Source: Pacificoceanicola sp048553275
Lineage (GTDB): Bacteria > Pseudomonadota > Alphaproteobacteria > Rhodobacterales > Rhodobacteraceae
NCBI RefSeq assembly: GCF_048553275.1
Contig: NZ_JBLZMW010000004.1
Coordinates: forward strand, 259,084 to 323,083
Reading direction: 5' to 3'
DNA: 64,000 bases
Under the pieces are notes generated by a model. It made no database searches, had not been told where the DNA came from, and worked only from the letters and a program-made list of their open reading frames with translations. A program made the translations under genes and the position numbers. Below, in pieces: positions 37,000 to 44,064 of the stretch; position 1 is the stretch's first letter, and each line of letters starts with the position of its first letter.

Positions 37000-37281
37000 T
37001 CAGAGGTGTTCGTTGTCCGAGCCGGGCGCTAGCGCCTCTGGCAGTGCCTCGCCCTTTTTCTTGGCCTCAAGCGCGGCCCGGACGTGCTCTGTCAGGAAGG
37101 TTCGTCCGCGCCGCTCCGCTAGCCGGATGCGGATGGAGGTGAGGTAGGCCTCTTCCGCAGATTGCGAAGAGGCCCCGAGCACCTTGGCCACCTGTTCATA
37201 CAGGCGGTCGTCGTCGAGGGCGTCCATGGCCTTGATCGTGTCGGCGGCCAGTTTGTCGGCGAGGTCTTCGAGAACGCCCAT
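37000..37281 (-). CDS. Uncharacterised 93-aa helical protein
   Basis: A short, charged, alpha-helical protein (MGVLEDLADKLAADTIKAMD, then DDDRLYEQVAKVLGASSQSAEEAYLTSIR) with no Cys, signal or membrane segment. I do not recognise a named family, but it reads as a genuine soluble protein. It starts ten bases after the alpha/beta hydrolase stop, so the two are co-transcribed, and the HD phosphohydrolase follows. Confidence 0.7.
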   Translation of the reverse strand: MGVLEDLADKLAADTIKAMDALDDDRLYEQVAKVLGASSQSAEEAYLTSIRIRLAERRGRTFLTEHVRAALEAKKKGEALPEALAPGSDNEHL

Positions 37282-37290
37282 GGTGTTTGC

Positions 37291-37944
37291 TCAGCGGGTG
37301 GTTTCGGTCAGGCGACGTTTGACGTAGCCGGTGACATTGCCGATCATCGTATCCATGTGCGGCTCTTCGAAGAAGTGGCCGGACCCATCGATCTCATCGT
37401 GGGTGATGGTGATGCCCTTTTGCTCGTGCAGCTTGTTCACCAATGCGCGAGTGTCGGCGGGCGGTGCCACCTTGTCCGCGGTGCCGTTGATGATCAACCC
37501 CGAGGAGGGGCAGGGCGCGAGGAAGGAGAAGTCGTACATGTTCGCCGGGGGCGACACGGAAACAAAGCCGGTGATCTCCGGCCGCCGCATCAGCAGTTGC
37601 ATGCCGATCCACGCCCCGAAGGAGAAGCCAGCGACCCAGCAATGCTTGGAGTTCTGGTTCATCGACTGCAGGTAATCGAGCGCCGAGGCGGCATCGCTGA
37701 GCTCGCCCACGCCCTGATCGTATTCGCCCTGCGACCGTCCCACGCCACGGAAATTGAAGCGCAGCACCGTGAAGCCCATTTTGTAAAAGGCGTAGTGCAG
37801 GTTGTAGACGACCTTGTTGTTCATCGTCCCGCCGAACTGCGGATGCGGGTGCAGAACGATGGCGATCGGCGCGTCACGGTCTTTTTGGGGGTGGTAGCGG
37901 CCTTCGAGGCGGCCTTCGGGTCCGGGAAAGATGACCTCGGGCAT
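37291..37944 (-). CDS. Alpha/beta hydrolase divergent from the SUF operon
   Basis: A 217-residue hydrolase. VLHPHPQFGGTMNNKVV marks the oxyanion strand, FNFRGVGRSQGEYD the loop before the nucleophile, and VAGFSFGAWIGMQLL the nucleophile elbow (Ser in G-F-S-F-G). A predicted acid is in INGTADKVAPP, and the His in DGSGHFFEE. In related bacteria such a hydrolase is often found next to iscR and suf genes; here it is divergent and shares a 198-bp regulatory region with iscR. Function in cluster assembly is not established. Confidence 0.85.
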   Translation of the reverse strand: MPEVIFPGPEGRLEGRYHPQKDRDAPIAIVLHPHPQFGGTMNNKVVYNLHYAFYKMGFTVLRFNFRGVGRSQGEYDQGVGELSDAASALDYLQSMNQNSKHCWVAGFSFGAWIGMQLLMRRPEITGFVSVSPPANMYDFSFLAPCPSSGLIINGTADKVAPPADTRALVNKLHEQKGITITHDEIDGSGHFFEEPHMDTMIGNVTGYVKRRLTETTR

Positions 37945-37979
37945 AGGGCGGGTTTTCCTTTTTCGACACAGCTGAATTG

Positions 37980-38047
37980 TTGACTAATTCGCTATGCCAT
38001 CTTAGAAGCGTTCTAAATATATGCCCGTGTTTACTGCGATGGTAAAC
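37980..38047. promoter_or_regulatory. iscR/suf control region: promoter with Irr-type box and a second inverted repeat
   Basis: TTAGAA-GCG-TTCTAA at 38002-38016, followed by one more A, matches the iron control element bound by Irr in alphaproteobacteria (TTTAGAA-N3-TTCTAAA, from memory). It overlaps the -10 (TAGAAG, 38003-38008) of a promoter whose -35 is TTGACT at 37980-37985, with a 17-bp spacer. A second inverted repeat, GTTTAC-N7-GTAAAC, is at 38029-38047 and may bind the IscR-type protein or another regulator. Confidence 0.6.
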
Positions 38048-38142
38048 GCCGGGTGTGGATCGGGCTGGACTGCAGATAGGCAATTGCCGCGCCGAGGTCA
38101 ATTGGAATGGCCCGGGAGCCGGTGTCATGGAGGATGAAAGCC

Positions 38143-38607
38143 GTGAAACTGAGTACAAAAGGCCGCTATGCCATGGTTGCCTTGACCGATATTGCGCTGC
38201 AGCCCAGCGGGACGCTTGTCACGCTGGGGGATATTTCGCGGCGGCAAGACATCTCCCTGCCCTATCTTGAACAGCTGTTTGTCAAGCTGCGTCGCGCGGG
38301 ATTGGTGGAATCGGTGCGCGGGCCGGGTGGCGGATACCGGCTTGCCAAGCCTTTGGACGGGATCCGGGTGGTTGATGTGCTGGCTGCTGTGGATGAGACG
38401 GTGGATGCGATGCAGAAGGGCGCGGGGGCCTCTGGCGCGGCGTCCGGCTCCAAGGCGCAGTCGCTTTCGAACCGGCTGTGGCAGAGCCTCTCGGCGCAGG
38501 TGTATGTTTATCTGCACCAGACGCGCTTGTCGGATGTGGTGGAGAACACGCTTGCGCCATGTCCTGCGGTGCCCTCGATCTTCGCGGTTGTCGATGATGA
38601 CAAGTGA
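38143..38607 (+). CDS. iscR: Rrf2-family regulator, IscR-like, lacking the three cluster cysteines
   Basis: A 154-residue regulator heading the SUF operon. MKLSTKGRYAMVALTDIALQ aligns with the E. coli IscR N-terminus, so I chose GTG 38143 (GGAGG nine bases upstream) over ATG 38107. The winged-helix DNA-binding part (ISLPYLEQLFVKLRRAGLVE, RGPGGGYRLAKPLDGI) is intact. The segment where E. coli IscR has Cys92, Cys98 and Cys104 reads DAMQKGAGASGAASGSKAQS and has no Cys. The only Cys is near the C-terminus (LAPCPAVPSIF). Cluster sensing must therefore differ from the enterobacterial mode; a single-Cys IscR is, from memory, described in Rhodobacter sphaeroides. Confidence 0.88.
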   Translation: MKLSTKGRYAMVALTDIALQPSGTLVTLGDISRRQDISLPYLEQLFVKLRRAGLVESVRGPGGGYRLAKPLDGIRVVDVLAAVDETVDAMQKGAGASGAASGSKAQSLSNRLWQSLSAQVYVYLHQTRLSDVVENTLAPCPAVPSIFAVVDDDK

Positions 38608-38615
38608 AACAGCGT

Positions 38616-38671
38616 GTAGGGCGGGGCTGTGCCCCGCACGCCCTTTGCGAATATTTGCCAACAAGACGCAG
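38616..38671. repeat. Interspersed repeat copy between iscR and the cysteine desulfurase gene
   Basis: TAGGGCGGGGCTGTGCCCCG forms the GC hairpin in the orientation opposite to the 7298 copy. CGCACGCCCTTTGCGAATATTTGCC then AACAAGACGCAG resembles the GATATTT...GAGAAGAAG block, degenerate. It is 9 bases before the next start codon. Confidence 0.45.
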
Positions 38672-38679
38672 GGGGCACA

Positions 38680-39723
38680 GTGAGCCGGGTCTATCTTGAC
38701 TGGAACGCCACGACGCCTTTACGGCCCGAGGCTCGCGAGGCGATGATTGCCGCGATGGATGTCGTCGGGAACCCGTCCTCCGTGCATGCCGAGGGGCGCG
38801 CGGCCAAGGCGCTCGTCGAGAAGGCGCGCGGGCAGGTGGCGTCGGCCTTTGGCGCGGATGGTGCCGATGTGGTCTTTGTCTCCAGTGCAACGGAGGCGGC
38901 GGCACTGGCCTGTGCCGGGCGCGGACTTGTCGGGGCAGATATCGAACATGACGCCGTGGCCGCCTGGATCGAGGCGACTTTGCCCGTCGATGGCAACGGC
39001 GCCGTCAGCGTGGCCGACCCGGCGCGCACGGTGCTACAGGCGGCCAATTCCGAGACCGGAGTGATTCAGGCACTTCCCGAGGGGCTGGCAGTGGTGGATG
39101 CCACGCAGGCCTTCGGCAAGCTGCCCTTTGCTTTCAACTGGACGGGGTGCACCATGGCGATGATTTCGGCGCATAAGCTCGGCGGTCCGAAAGGGGTTGG
39201 CGCGCTCGTGATGAAGCGCGGCACGGATGTCGCGGCGCGGATCAGGGGCGGCGGGCAGGAGATGGGCCGCCGCAGCGGCACCGAGAATGTGATCGGCATC
39301 GCCGGGTTTGGCGCGGCTGCGGAGGCAGCGGCACGGGATCTGGCGGACGGGATCTGGGAGCCAGTGGCGGAATTTAGAAATATTCTAGAAAAGGCTCTTG
39401 AGGCTGCGGCGAAAGAGACTATTTTTGTCGGGAAATATGCGGGGCGACTCCCCGGCACGTCGTGTTTCGCTTTGCCCGGCTGGAAGGGCGAGACGCAGGT
39501 GATGCAGATGGACCTGGCCGGCTTTGCCATAAGCGCGGGCAGCGCCTGTTCGTCGGGCAAAGTCCGGGCAAGCCGGGTTCTGCGTGCGATGGGATATGAC
39601 GACGATGTGGCGTCCAGCGCCATTCGGGTGAGCCTTGGGCCATCCACCACGAAAGAACAGGTCCTGCGTTTTGCAGATGCTTGGGCCGCAAAGTACCAAA
39701 GGCACCGTGCGCGGAGCGCCTGA
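38680..39723 (+). CDS. Cysteine desulfurase, NifS/IscS class (short form)
   Basis: A 347-residue PLP enzyme releasing sulfur from cysteine. VYLDWNATTPLRPEAREAM opens the fold. AANSETGVIQ, ISAHKLGGPKGVGAL (PLP Lys) and FAISAGSACSSGKVRASRVL (the catalytic-Cys loop) are present. The segment VVFVSSATEAAALACAG replaces the usual T-S-G-A-T-E-x-N-N of IscS, and the protein is some 40-50 residues shorter than typical. Start is GTG 38680 with AGGGGG just upstream. It lies second in the SUF operon, 16 bases before sufB. The operon also holds a group II desulfurase (sufS), so the two may have different acceptors. Confidence 0.85.
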   Translation: MSRVYLDWNATTPLRPEAREAMIAAMDVVGNPSSVHAEGRAAKALVEKARGQVASAFGADGADVVFVSSATEAAALACAGRGLVGADIEHDAVAAWIEATLPVDGNGAVSVADPARTVLQAANSETGVIQALPEGLAVVDATQAFGKLPFAFNWTGCTMAMISAHKLGGPKGVGALVMKRGTDVAARIRGGGQEMGRRSGTENVIGIAGFGAAAEAAARDLADGIWEPVAEFRNILEKALEAAAKETIFVGKYAGRLPGTSCFALPGWKGETQVMQMDLAGFAISAGSACSSGKVRASRVLRAMGYDDDVASSAIRVSLGPSTTKEQVLRFADAWAAKYQRHRARSA

Positions 39724-39739
39724 CCGAGAGGAAACGCGA

Positions 39740-41272
39740 ATGACAGCTATGGATGATGTGACCGTCAAGGACGGTGTCGATCAGGAAACCGTGGACGCGG
39801 TGAAGTCCGTCGGCACCTACAAGCACGGCTGGAATACCGAGATCGAAATGGAATACGCCCCCAAGGGGCTGTCCGAGGATATCGTCAGGCTGATTTCCGG
39901 CAAGAACGAAGAGCCGGAGTGGATGACCGAATGGCGTCTGGCGGCCTTTGCGCGCTGGAAGCAGATGAAAGAGCCCGACTGGGCGATGGTCGAGTATCCG
40001 GAAATCGATTTCCAGGAACAGTATTACTACGCGCGTCCCGCGTCGATGACGGAAAAGCCGAAGTCGCTTGACGACGTTGATCCCAAGCTTCTGGAAACCT
40101 ATCAGAAACTGGGCATTCCGCTGAAGGAGCAGATGGTCCTTGCCGGGGTCGAGGGCGCCGATGGCGCGCCCGCCGAGGCCAAGGAAGGCGAGCGCCGGGT
40201 CGCGGTGGATGCGGTCTTTGACAGCGTGTCCGTGGGCACGACCTTCCAGAAAGAACTGAAAGAGGCGGGGGTGATCTTCTGCTCGATCTCCGAGGCGATC
40301 CGCGAGCATCCCGAGCTGGTGAAGAAGTATCTCGGCTCCGTGGTTCCGGTGTCGGACAACTTCTATGCGACGCTGAACAGCGCGGTCTTCTCCGACGGCT
40401 CGTTTGTCTACGTCCCGCCGGGCGTGCGCTGCCCGATGGAGCTGTCGACCTATTTCCGCATCAACGCCGAGAACACCGGCCAGTTCGAGCGGACGCTGAT
40501 CATCGCGGACAAGGGCTCTTACGTCTCCTATCTCGAAGGGTGTACCGCGCCGCAGCGCGATACCGCGCAGCTTCACGCGGCCGTGGTGGAGATCATCATC
40601 GAGGAAGATGCCGAGGTGAAATACTCGACCGTTCAGAACTGGTATCCCGGTGATGAGAACGGCAAGGGCGGCATCTACAACTTTGTCACCAAGCGTGCCG
40701 ATTGCCGGGGCGACCGGGCCAAGGTGATGTGGACGCAGGTGGAGACCGGCTCTGCGGTGACGTGGAAATATCCGAGCTGCATCCTGCGCGGGGAGGAAAG
40801 CCAGGGCGAGTTCTATTCGATCGCGATTGCCAACAACCATCAGCAGGCCGACACCGGCACCAAGATGGTTCACCTTGGCAAGAACACCAAGTCGCGCATC
40901 GTCTCCAAGGGGATCAGCGCGGGCGTGGCGCAGAACACCTATCGCGGCCTTGTGTCGATGCACCCGAAGGCGAAGAATTCGCGCAACTATACGCAGTGCG
41001 ACTCGCTTCTGATCGGCGACAAGTGCGGGGCGCATACGGTTCCGTATATCGAGGTGAAGAATAATTCATCGCGGGTGGAGCACGAGGCGACGACGTCCAA
41101 GGTGGACGACGATCAGCTGTTCTACTGCCGCCAGCGTGGCATGGACGAGGAAGAGGCCGTGGCGTTGGTCGTCAACGGGTTCTGCCGCGACGTGCTGCAG
41201 GCGCTGCCGATGGAATTCGCCATGGAGGCGCAGCAGCTTGTTGCGATTTCTCTCGAAGGGTCCGTGGGCTGA
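39740..41272 (+). CDS. sufB: Fe-S cluster assembly protein SufB
   Basis: A 510-residue SufBD-family scaffold subunit. Landmarks include ISGKNEEPEWMTEWRLAAF, SDGSFVYVPPGVRCPMELST, LEGCTAPQRDTAQLHAAVVE, the TVQNWYPGDENGKGGIYNF stretch and EHEATTSKVDDDQLFYCRQR with the acceptor Cys/Glu region near the C-terminus. Start MTAMDDVTVKDG at 39740 follows GAGAGGAAACGCGA. It should assemble clusters with SufC and SufD, which are unusually 2 kb downstream. Confidence 0.96.
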   Translation: MTAMDDVTVKDGVDQETVDAVKSVGTYKHGWNTEIEMEYAPKGLSEDIVRLISGKNEEPEWMTEWRLAAFARWKQMKEPDWAMVEYPEIDFQEQYYYARPASMTEKPKSLDDVDPKLLETYQKLGIPLKEQMVLAGVEGADGAPAEAKEGERRVAVDAVFDSVSVGTTFQKELKEAGVIFCSISEAIREHPELVKKYLGSVVPVSDNFYATLNSAVFSDGSFVYVPPGVRCPMELSTYFRINAENTGQFERTLIIADKGSYVSYLEGCTAPQRDTAQLHAAVVEIIIEEDAEVKYSTVQNWYPGDENGKGGIYNFVTKRADCRGDRAKVMWTQVETGSAVTWKYPSCILRGEESQGEFYSIAIANNHQQADTGTKMVHLGKNTKSRIVSKGISAGVAQNTYRGLVSMHPKAKNSRNYTQCDSLLIGDKCGAHTVPYIEVKNNSSRVEHEATTSKVDDDQLFYCRQRGMDEEEAVALVVNGFCRDVLQALPMEFAMEAQQLVAISLEGSVG

Positions 41273-41342
41273 TACCGAGCCGGGGTGCGGGGCATAGCCC
41301 CGCCCTACGCAAGCGGATCGCCACCTGACAATGGAGCGCGCA

Positions 41343-41534
41343 GTGTTCGTCGAAGCCATCAATCAAACCGTTGGTGTCGGGGCCGGGGTTTTCCTTGGCA
41401 CGCTGATCGGCTTTGGCCTGCGCGCGCGGTCGGGCAAGAGCCAGGGCCTCATCCAGGGGTCGGTGTGGAAGACCGCCGTTCTCGCGGGAATGCTCGCGTG
41501 GCTTCTGGCCGCTGTTCTGAAGATGGTGCTTTGA
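41343..41534 (+). CDS. Small two-helix membrane protein (63 aa) inside the SUF operon
   Basis: A 63-residue protein with two hydrophobic segments (VGVGAGVFLGTLIGFGLRA and WKTAVLAGMLAWLLAAVLKM) joined by a Lys/Ser/Gln loop, resembling a small inner-membrane hairpin protein. GTG 41343 is favoured because GGAGCG lies seven bases upstream; ATG 41331 is in frame but has no ribosome site. It follows sufB after a gap that holds an interspersed GC-hairpin repeat (41284-41309). No family recognised. Confidence 0.6.
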   Translation: MFVEAINQTVGVGAGVFLGTLIGFGLRARSGKSQGLIQGSVWKTAVLAGMLAWLLAAVLKMVL

Positions 41535-41535
41535 G

Positions 41536-41685
41536 ATGGTGCGGGCGATCGTGCTGACCTCTTTGCTGATGGACCTGTCCCGCGCCTTGTTCTCGGCGCT
41601 GCCCCGGGGGCTGAGCCGCGTGTCCGGTGTCTTTGGCGGTCGCAGCAGCCACGCTGCCCGGCCCGTGACGACGCGGGGGCTGTGA
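41536..41685 (+). CDS. Possible 49-aa peptide between small membrane gene and FkbM gene
   Basis: ATG 41536 lies one base after the preceding stop, and its own stop overlaps the next start (TGATG), so the three frames are tightly coupled. The product (MVRAIVLTSLLMDLSRALFS then a Gly/Arg/Ser-rich tail) has an amphipathic start and no recognised domain. The packing supports translation; the composition is not decisive. Confidence 0.4.
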   Translation: MVRAIVLTSLLMDLSRALFSALPRGLSRVSGVFGGRSSHAARPVTTRGL

Positions 41686-42365
41686 TGGAGCAGGTTCACG
41701 CGCAGATCGACGGCCACGCCGTCATCTTTCACCTCAATGCCGAGGGCTGCCCCATTCAGGGACGGCACCGGGTGGGCAAGTTCTATGAACGGGCCGATCT
41801 CGACCGGGTGGCCGGGGCGATGGGGCAGGGCGCGCATGTGATCGACGTGGGCGCCAACGTGGGCAATCACGCGCTCTATTTCGCAACGCTCATGGGCGCG
41901 GCCAAGGTGATCTGCATCGAGCCGAACCCGAAGGCGATCGAAGCCTTGCGCGCGAATGTGACGGGCAACGGGCTTGGCGATGTGATCGACCTTTCGGCGC
42001 TTGGCGTTGGTCTCTCGGATCGGGCCGAGGGCGGATATGCGGTGCACGAACGCGGACGCAACCTTGGGGCGGCGCAGCTGCGCAAGGGCGGCGCGATCGA
42101 CGTGCATCGGGGTGATGATCTGTTCGCGTCCGAGCGCGTCGATTTGATCAAGATCGACGTGGAAGGTATGGAAATGCTTGTACTATCCGGGTTCAGAAAG
42201 ACCATCGCCGCGCAGCGTCCGGCGCTGTTCATCGAGGTCGATACGGCCAACGGGGACGCCTTCCATGCGTGGTGCGCCGCGCAGAATTACGCCGTGACAT
42301 TTGAATCGCGGCACCAGAAAGCCAATGTCAATTACTTCGCACTATCGAAGGGAGCCGAGGCATGA
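41685..42365 (+). CDS. FkbM-family methyltransferase
   Basis: A 226-residue SAM-dependent O-methyltransferase-like protein: VIDVGANVGNHALYFATLMG (motif I), VICIEPNPKAIEALRANV, and the FkbM signature DLIKIDVEGMEMLVLSGFRKT followed by ALFIEVD. Such enzymes usually methylate sugars or polyketide hydroxyls. Placed between sufB and sufC with overlapping neighbours (TGATG at the start, ATGA at the end), so it is certainly co-transcribed with suf genes. Link to cluster assembly unknown. Confidence 0.85.
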   Translation: MEQVHAQIDGHAVIFHLNAEGCPIQGRHRVGKFYERADLDRVAGAMGQGAHVIDVGANVGNHALYFATLMGAAKVICIEPNPKAIEALRANVTGNGLGDVIDLSALGVGLSDRAEGGYAVHERGRNLGAAQLRKGGAIDVHRGDDLFASERVDLIKIDVEGMEMLVLSGFRKTIAAQRPALFIEVDTANGDAFHAWCAAQNYAVTFESRHQKANVNYFALSKGAEA

Positions 42366-42676
42366 TCCTGACCACCACGCATTCCGTCGAAGGTTACAAG
42401 ATCACCGATTACAAAGGCATCGTTGTGGGCGAGGCGATCATGGGCGCGAACGTCGTGCGCGATTTCTTTGCCGGGATCACCGATATCGTCGGCGGGCGGT
42501 CTGGCGCGTATGAATCGAAGCTGCAGGATGCGCGCGACACGGCCATGCACGAACTTGAACGTCGGGCGGCGCAGCTCGGCGCGACGGCGGTCGTCGGCAT
42601 CGACCTCGATTATGAAGTCGTTGGCGACAGCATGTTGATGGTCAGCGCGTCAGGCACTGCGGTGGTGCTCGGGTGA
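42362..42676 (+). CDS. YbjQ/UPF0145 family protein
   Basis: A 104-residue protein matching the YbjQ (DUF74) family along its length: MILTTTHSVEGYKITDYKGI, VVGEAIMGANVVRDFFAGIT, IVGGRSGAYESKLQDARDTA and LGATAVVGIDLDYEVVG. These form pentameric beta-rich rings in the known structures; function unknown, sometimes annotated heavy-metal-binding. It overlaps the FkbM gene and the next gene by four bases each. Confidence 0.9.
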   Translation: MILTTTHSVEGYKITDYKGIVVGEAIMGANVVRDFFAGITDIVGGRSGAYESKLQDARDTAMHELERRAAQLGATAVVGIDLDYEVVGDSMLMVSASGTAVVLG

Positions 42677-43275
42677 CGGTGCAGGCCATCATACCGCGCC
42701 CCGAGTTGACCATGCCGGAGGCCGAGGCGGCGCTGCTTCGCGCGGCCTATGAGGAGGCTGATGTCATCCTCGAATACGGCTCGGGCGGGTCCACGGTGAT
42801 GGCGTCCGAAATGGCCGGCAAGACCGTGTTCGCGGTCGAGTCGGACAAAGACTGGGCGCAGATGATGCGCGGTTATCTGGCCAGTACCCCGCCGGTCGCG
42901 GGAACAGAGGTCGATGTGATCTGGTCCGACATCGGGGCCACGAAGGAATGGGGCCATCCGGTCGATCACAGCGAATTTCAGCGCTTTCCGCGCTATGCGC
43001 TGGAGGTCTGGGGGCTGCCGGAGTTTCGCCAGCCCGATGTCATTCTGGTGGATGGCCGGTTCCGTCAGGCCTGTGCACTCAGTGCGGCTTTCATGGCGCA
43101 GAAACCTGTGCGCGTGCTGTTCGACGACTATGTGCAGCGCAAACATTACCACAAGGTCGAGGAGATCCTCGGACCGCCAAATATCACTGGGCGCATGGCC
43201 GAATTCCATGTGACCCCGAAACCCATTCCGCCGGAGCGGCTGCTCTGGCTGGTCAATTTCATGCTGCGGCCCTGA
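42673..43275 (+). CDS. Rossmann-fold SAM-methyltransferase-like protein
   Basis: A 200-residue protein starting at GTG 42673 (four-base overlap with the YbjQ gene). VILEYGSGGSTVMASEMAGK resembles motif I of methyltransferases, with VFAVESDKDWAQMM next and DVILVDGRFRQACALSAAFM as motif II/post-II. The reading VDGRFR is typical of a family of unassigned proteins next to FkbM-type enzymes. It may modify the same product as the FkbM gene; no substrate is evident. Confidence 0.7.
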   Translation: MTVQAIIPRPELTMPEAEAALLRAAYEEADVILEYGSGGSTVMASEMAGKTVFAVESDKDWAQMMRGYLASTPPVAGTEVDVIWSDIGATKEWGHPVDHSEFQRFPRYALEVWGLPEFRQPDVILVDGRFRQACALSAAFMAQKPVRVLFDDYVQRKHYHKVEEILGPPNITGRMAEFHVTPKPIPPERLLWLVNFMLRP

Positions 43276-43308
43276 GCCGCGCGAAACAGGACGAAAGAGG
43301 ACACAACG

Positions 43309-44064
43309 ATGCTGGAAATCAAGAACCTTCAGGTGAAACTGGAAGAAGAGGACAAGCAGATCCTCAAAGGTGTGAACCTGACCGTGGAGTCGGGCAAGGT
43401 GCATGCGATCATGGGGCCGAACGGGTCGGGCAAATCGACGTTGTCCTACGTGTTGTCCGGCAAGGACGGCTATGAGGTGACCGACGGCTCCGCGACGCTG
43501 CTTGGCAAGGATATCCTGGACATGGATCCCGAAGAGCGCGCGGCGGCGGGCCTTTTCCTGGCGTTTCAGTACCCGGTCGAGATCCCCGGTGTCGGCAACA
43601 TGACCTTCCTGCGCACGGCTGTGAACGCACAGCGCAAGGCGCGCGGCGAGGCGGAAATGTCCTCTGCCGAGTTCCTCAAAGAAATCCGCGCCAAGGCCAA
43701 GGACCTGAAGATCGACGCGGAGATGCTCAAGCGTCCGGTCAACGTGGGCTTCTCCGGTGGTGAGAAAAAGCGCAACGAAATCCTGCAGATGGCGATGCTG
43801 GAGCCGAAGATGTGCATCCTCGACGAGACCGACTCGGGCCTCGACGTCGACGCGATGAAGCTGGTTGCCGATGGCGTAAACGCGCTGCGCTCGGAAGGGC
43901 GTTCGTTCCTTGTCATCACGCACTACCAGCGCCTGCTCGACCACATCAAGCCGGACGTGGTGCACATCATGGCGGGGGGCCGCATCATCAAGACCGGCGG
44001 CCCGGAGCTTGCTCTGGAAGTCGAGAATGACGGCTATGCGCACCTTCTGGCAGAGGAGGCGTAA
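43309..44064 (+). CDS. sufC: Fe-S assembly ATPase SufC
   Basis: A 251-residue ABC-type ATPase of the SufBCD complex. Walker A GPNGSGKSTLSYVL, the family-specific LFLAFQYPVEIPGVGNMTF, signature NVGFSGGEKKRNEILQMAML and Walker B CILDETDSGLDVDAMK are complete. It shows the longer SufC Q-loop and no membrane partner. The stop codon TAA is directly followed by the sufD ATG. Start ATG 43309 has GAAAGAGGAC upstream. Confidence 0.96.
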   Translation: MLEIKNLQVKLEEEDKQILKGVNLTVESGKVHAIMGPNGSGKSTLSYVLSGKDGYEVTDGSATLLGKDILDMDPEERAAAGLFLAFQYPVEIPGVGNMTFLRTAVNAQRKARGEAEMSSAEFLKEIRAKAKDLKIDAEMLKRPVNVGFSGGEKKRNEILQMAMLEPKMCILDETDSGLDVDAMKLVADGVNALRSEGRSFLVITHYQRLLDHIKPDVVHIMAGGRIIKTGGPELALEVENDGYAHLLAEEA

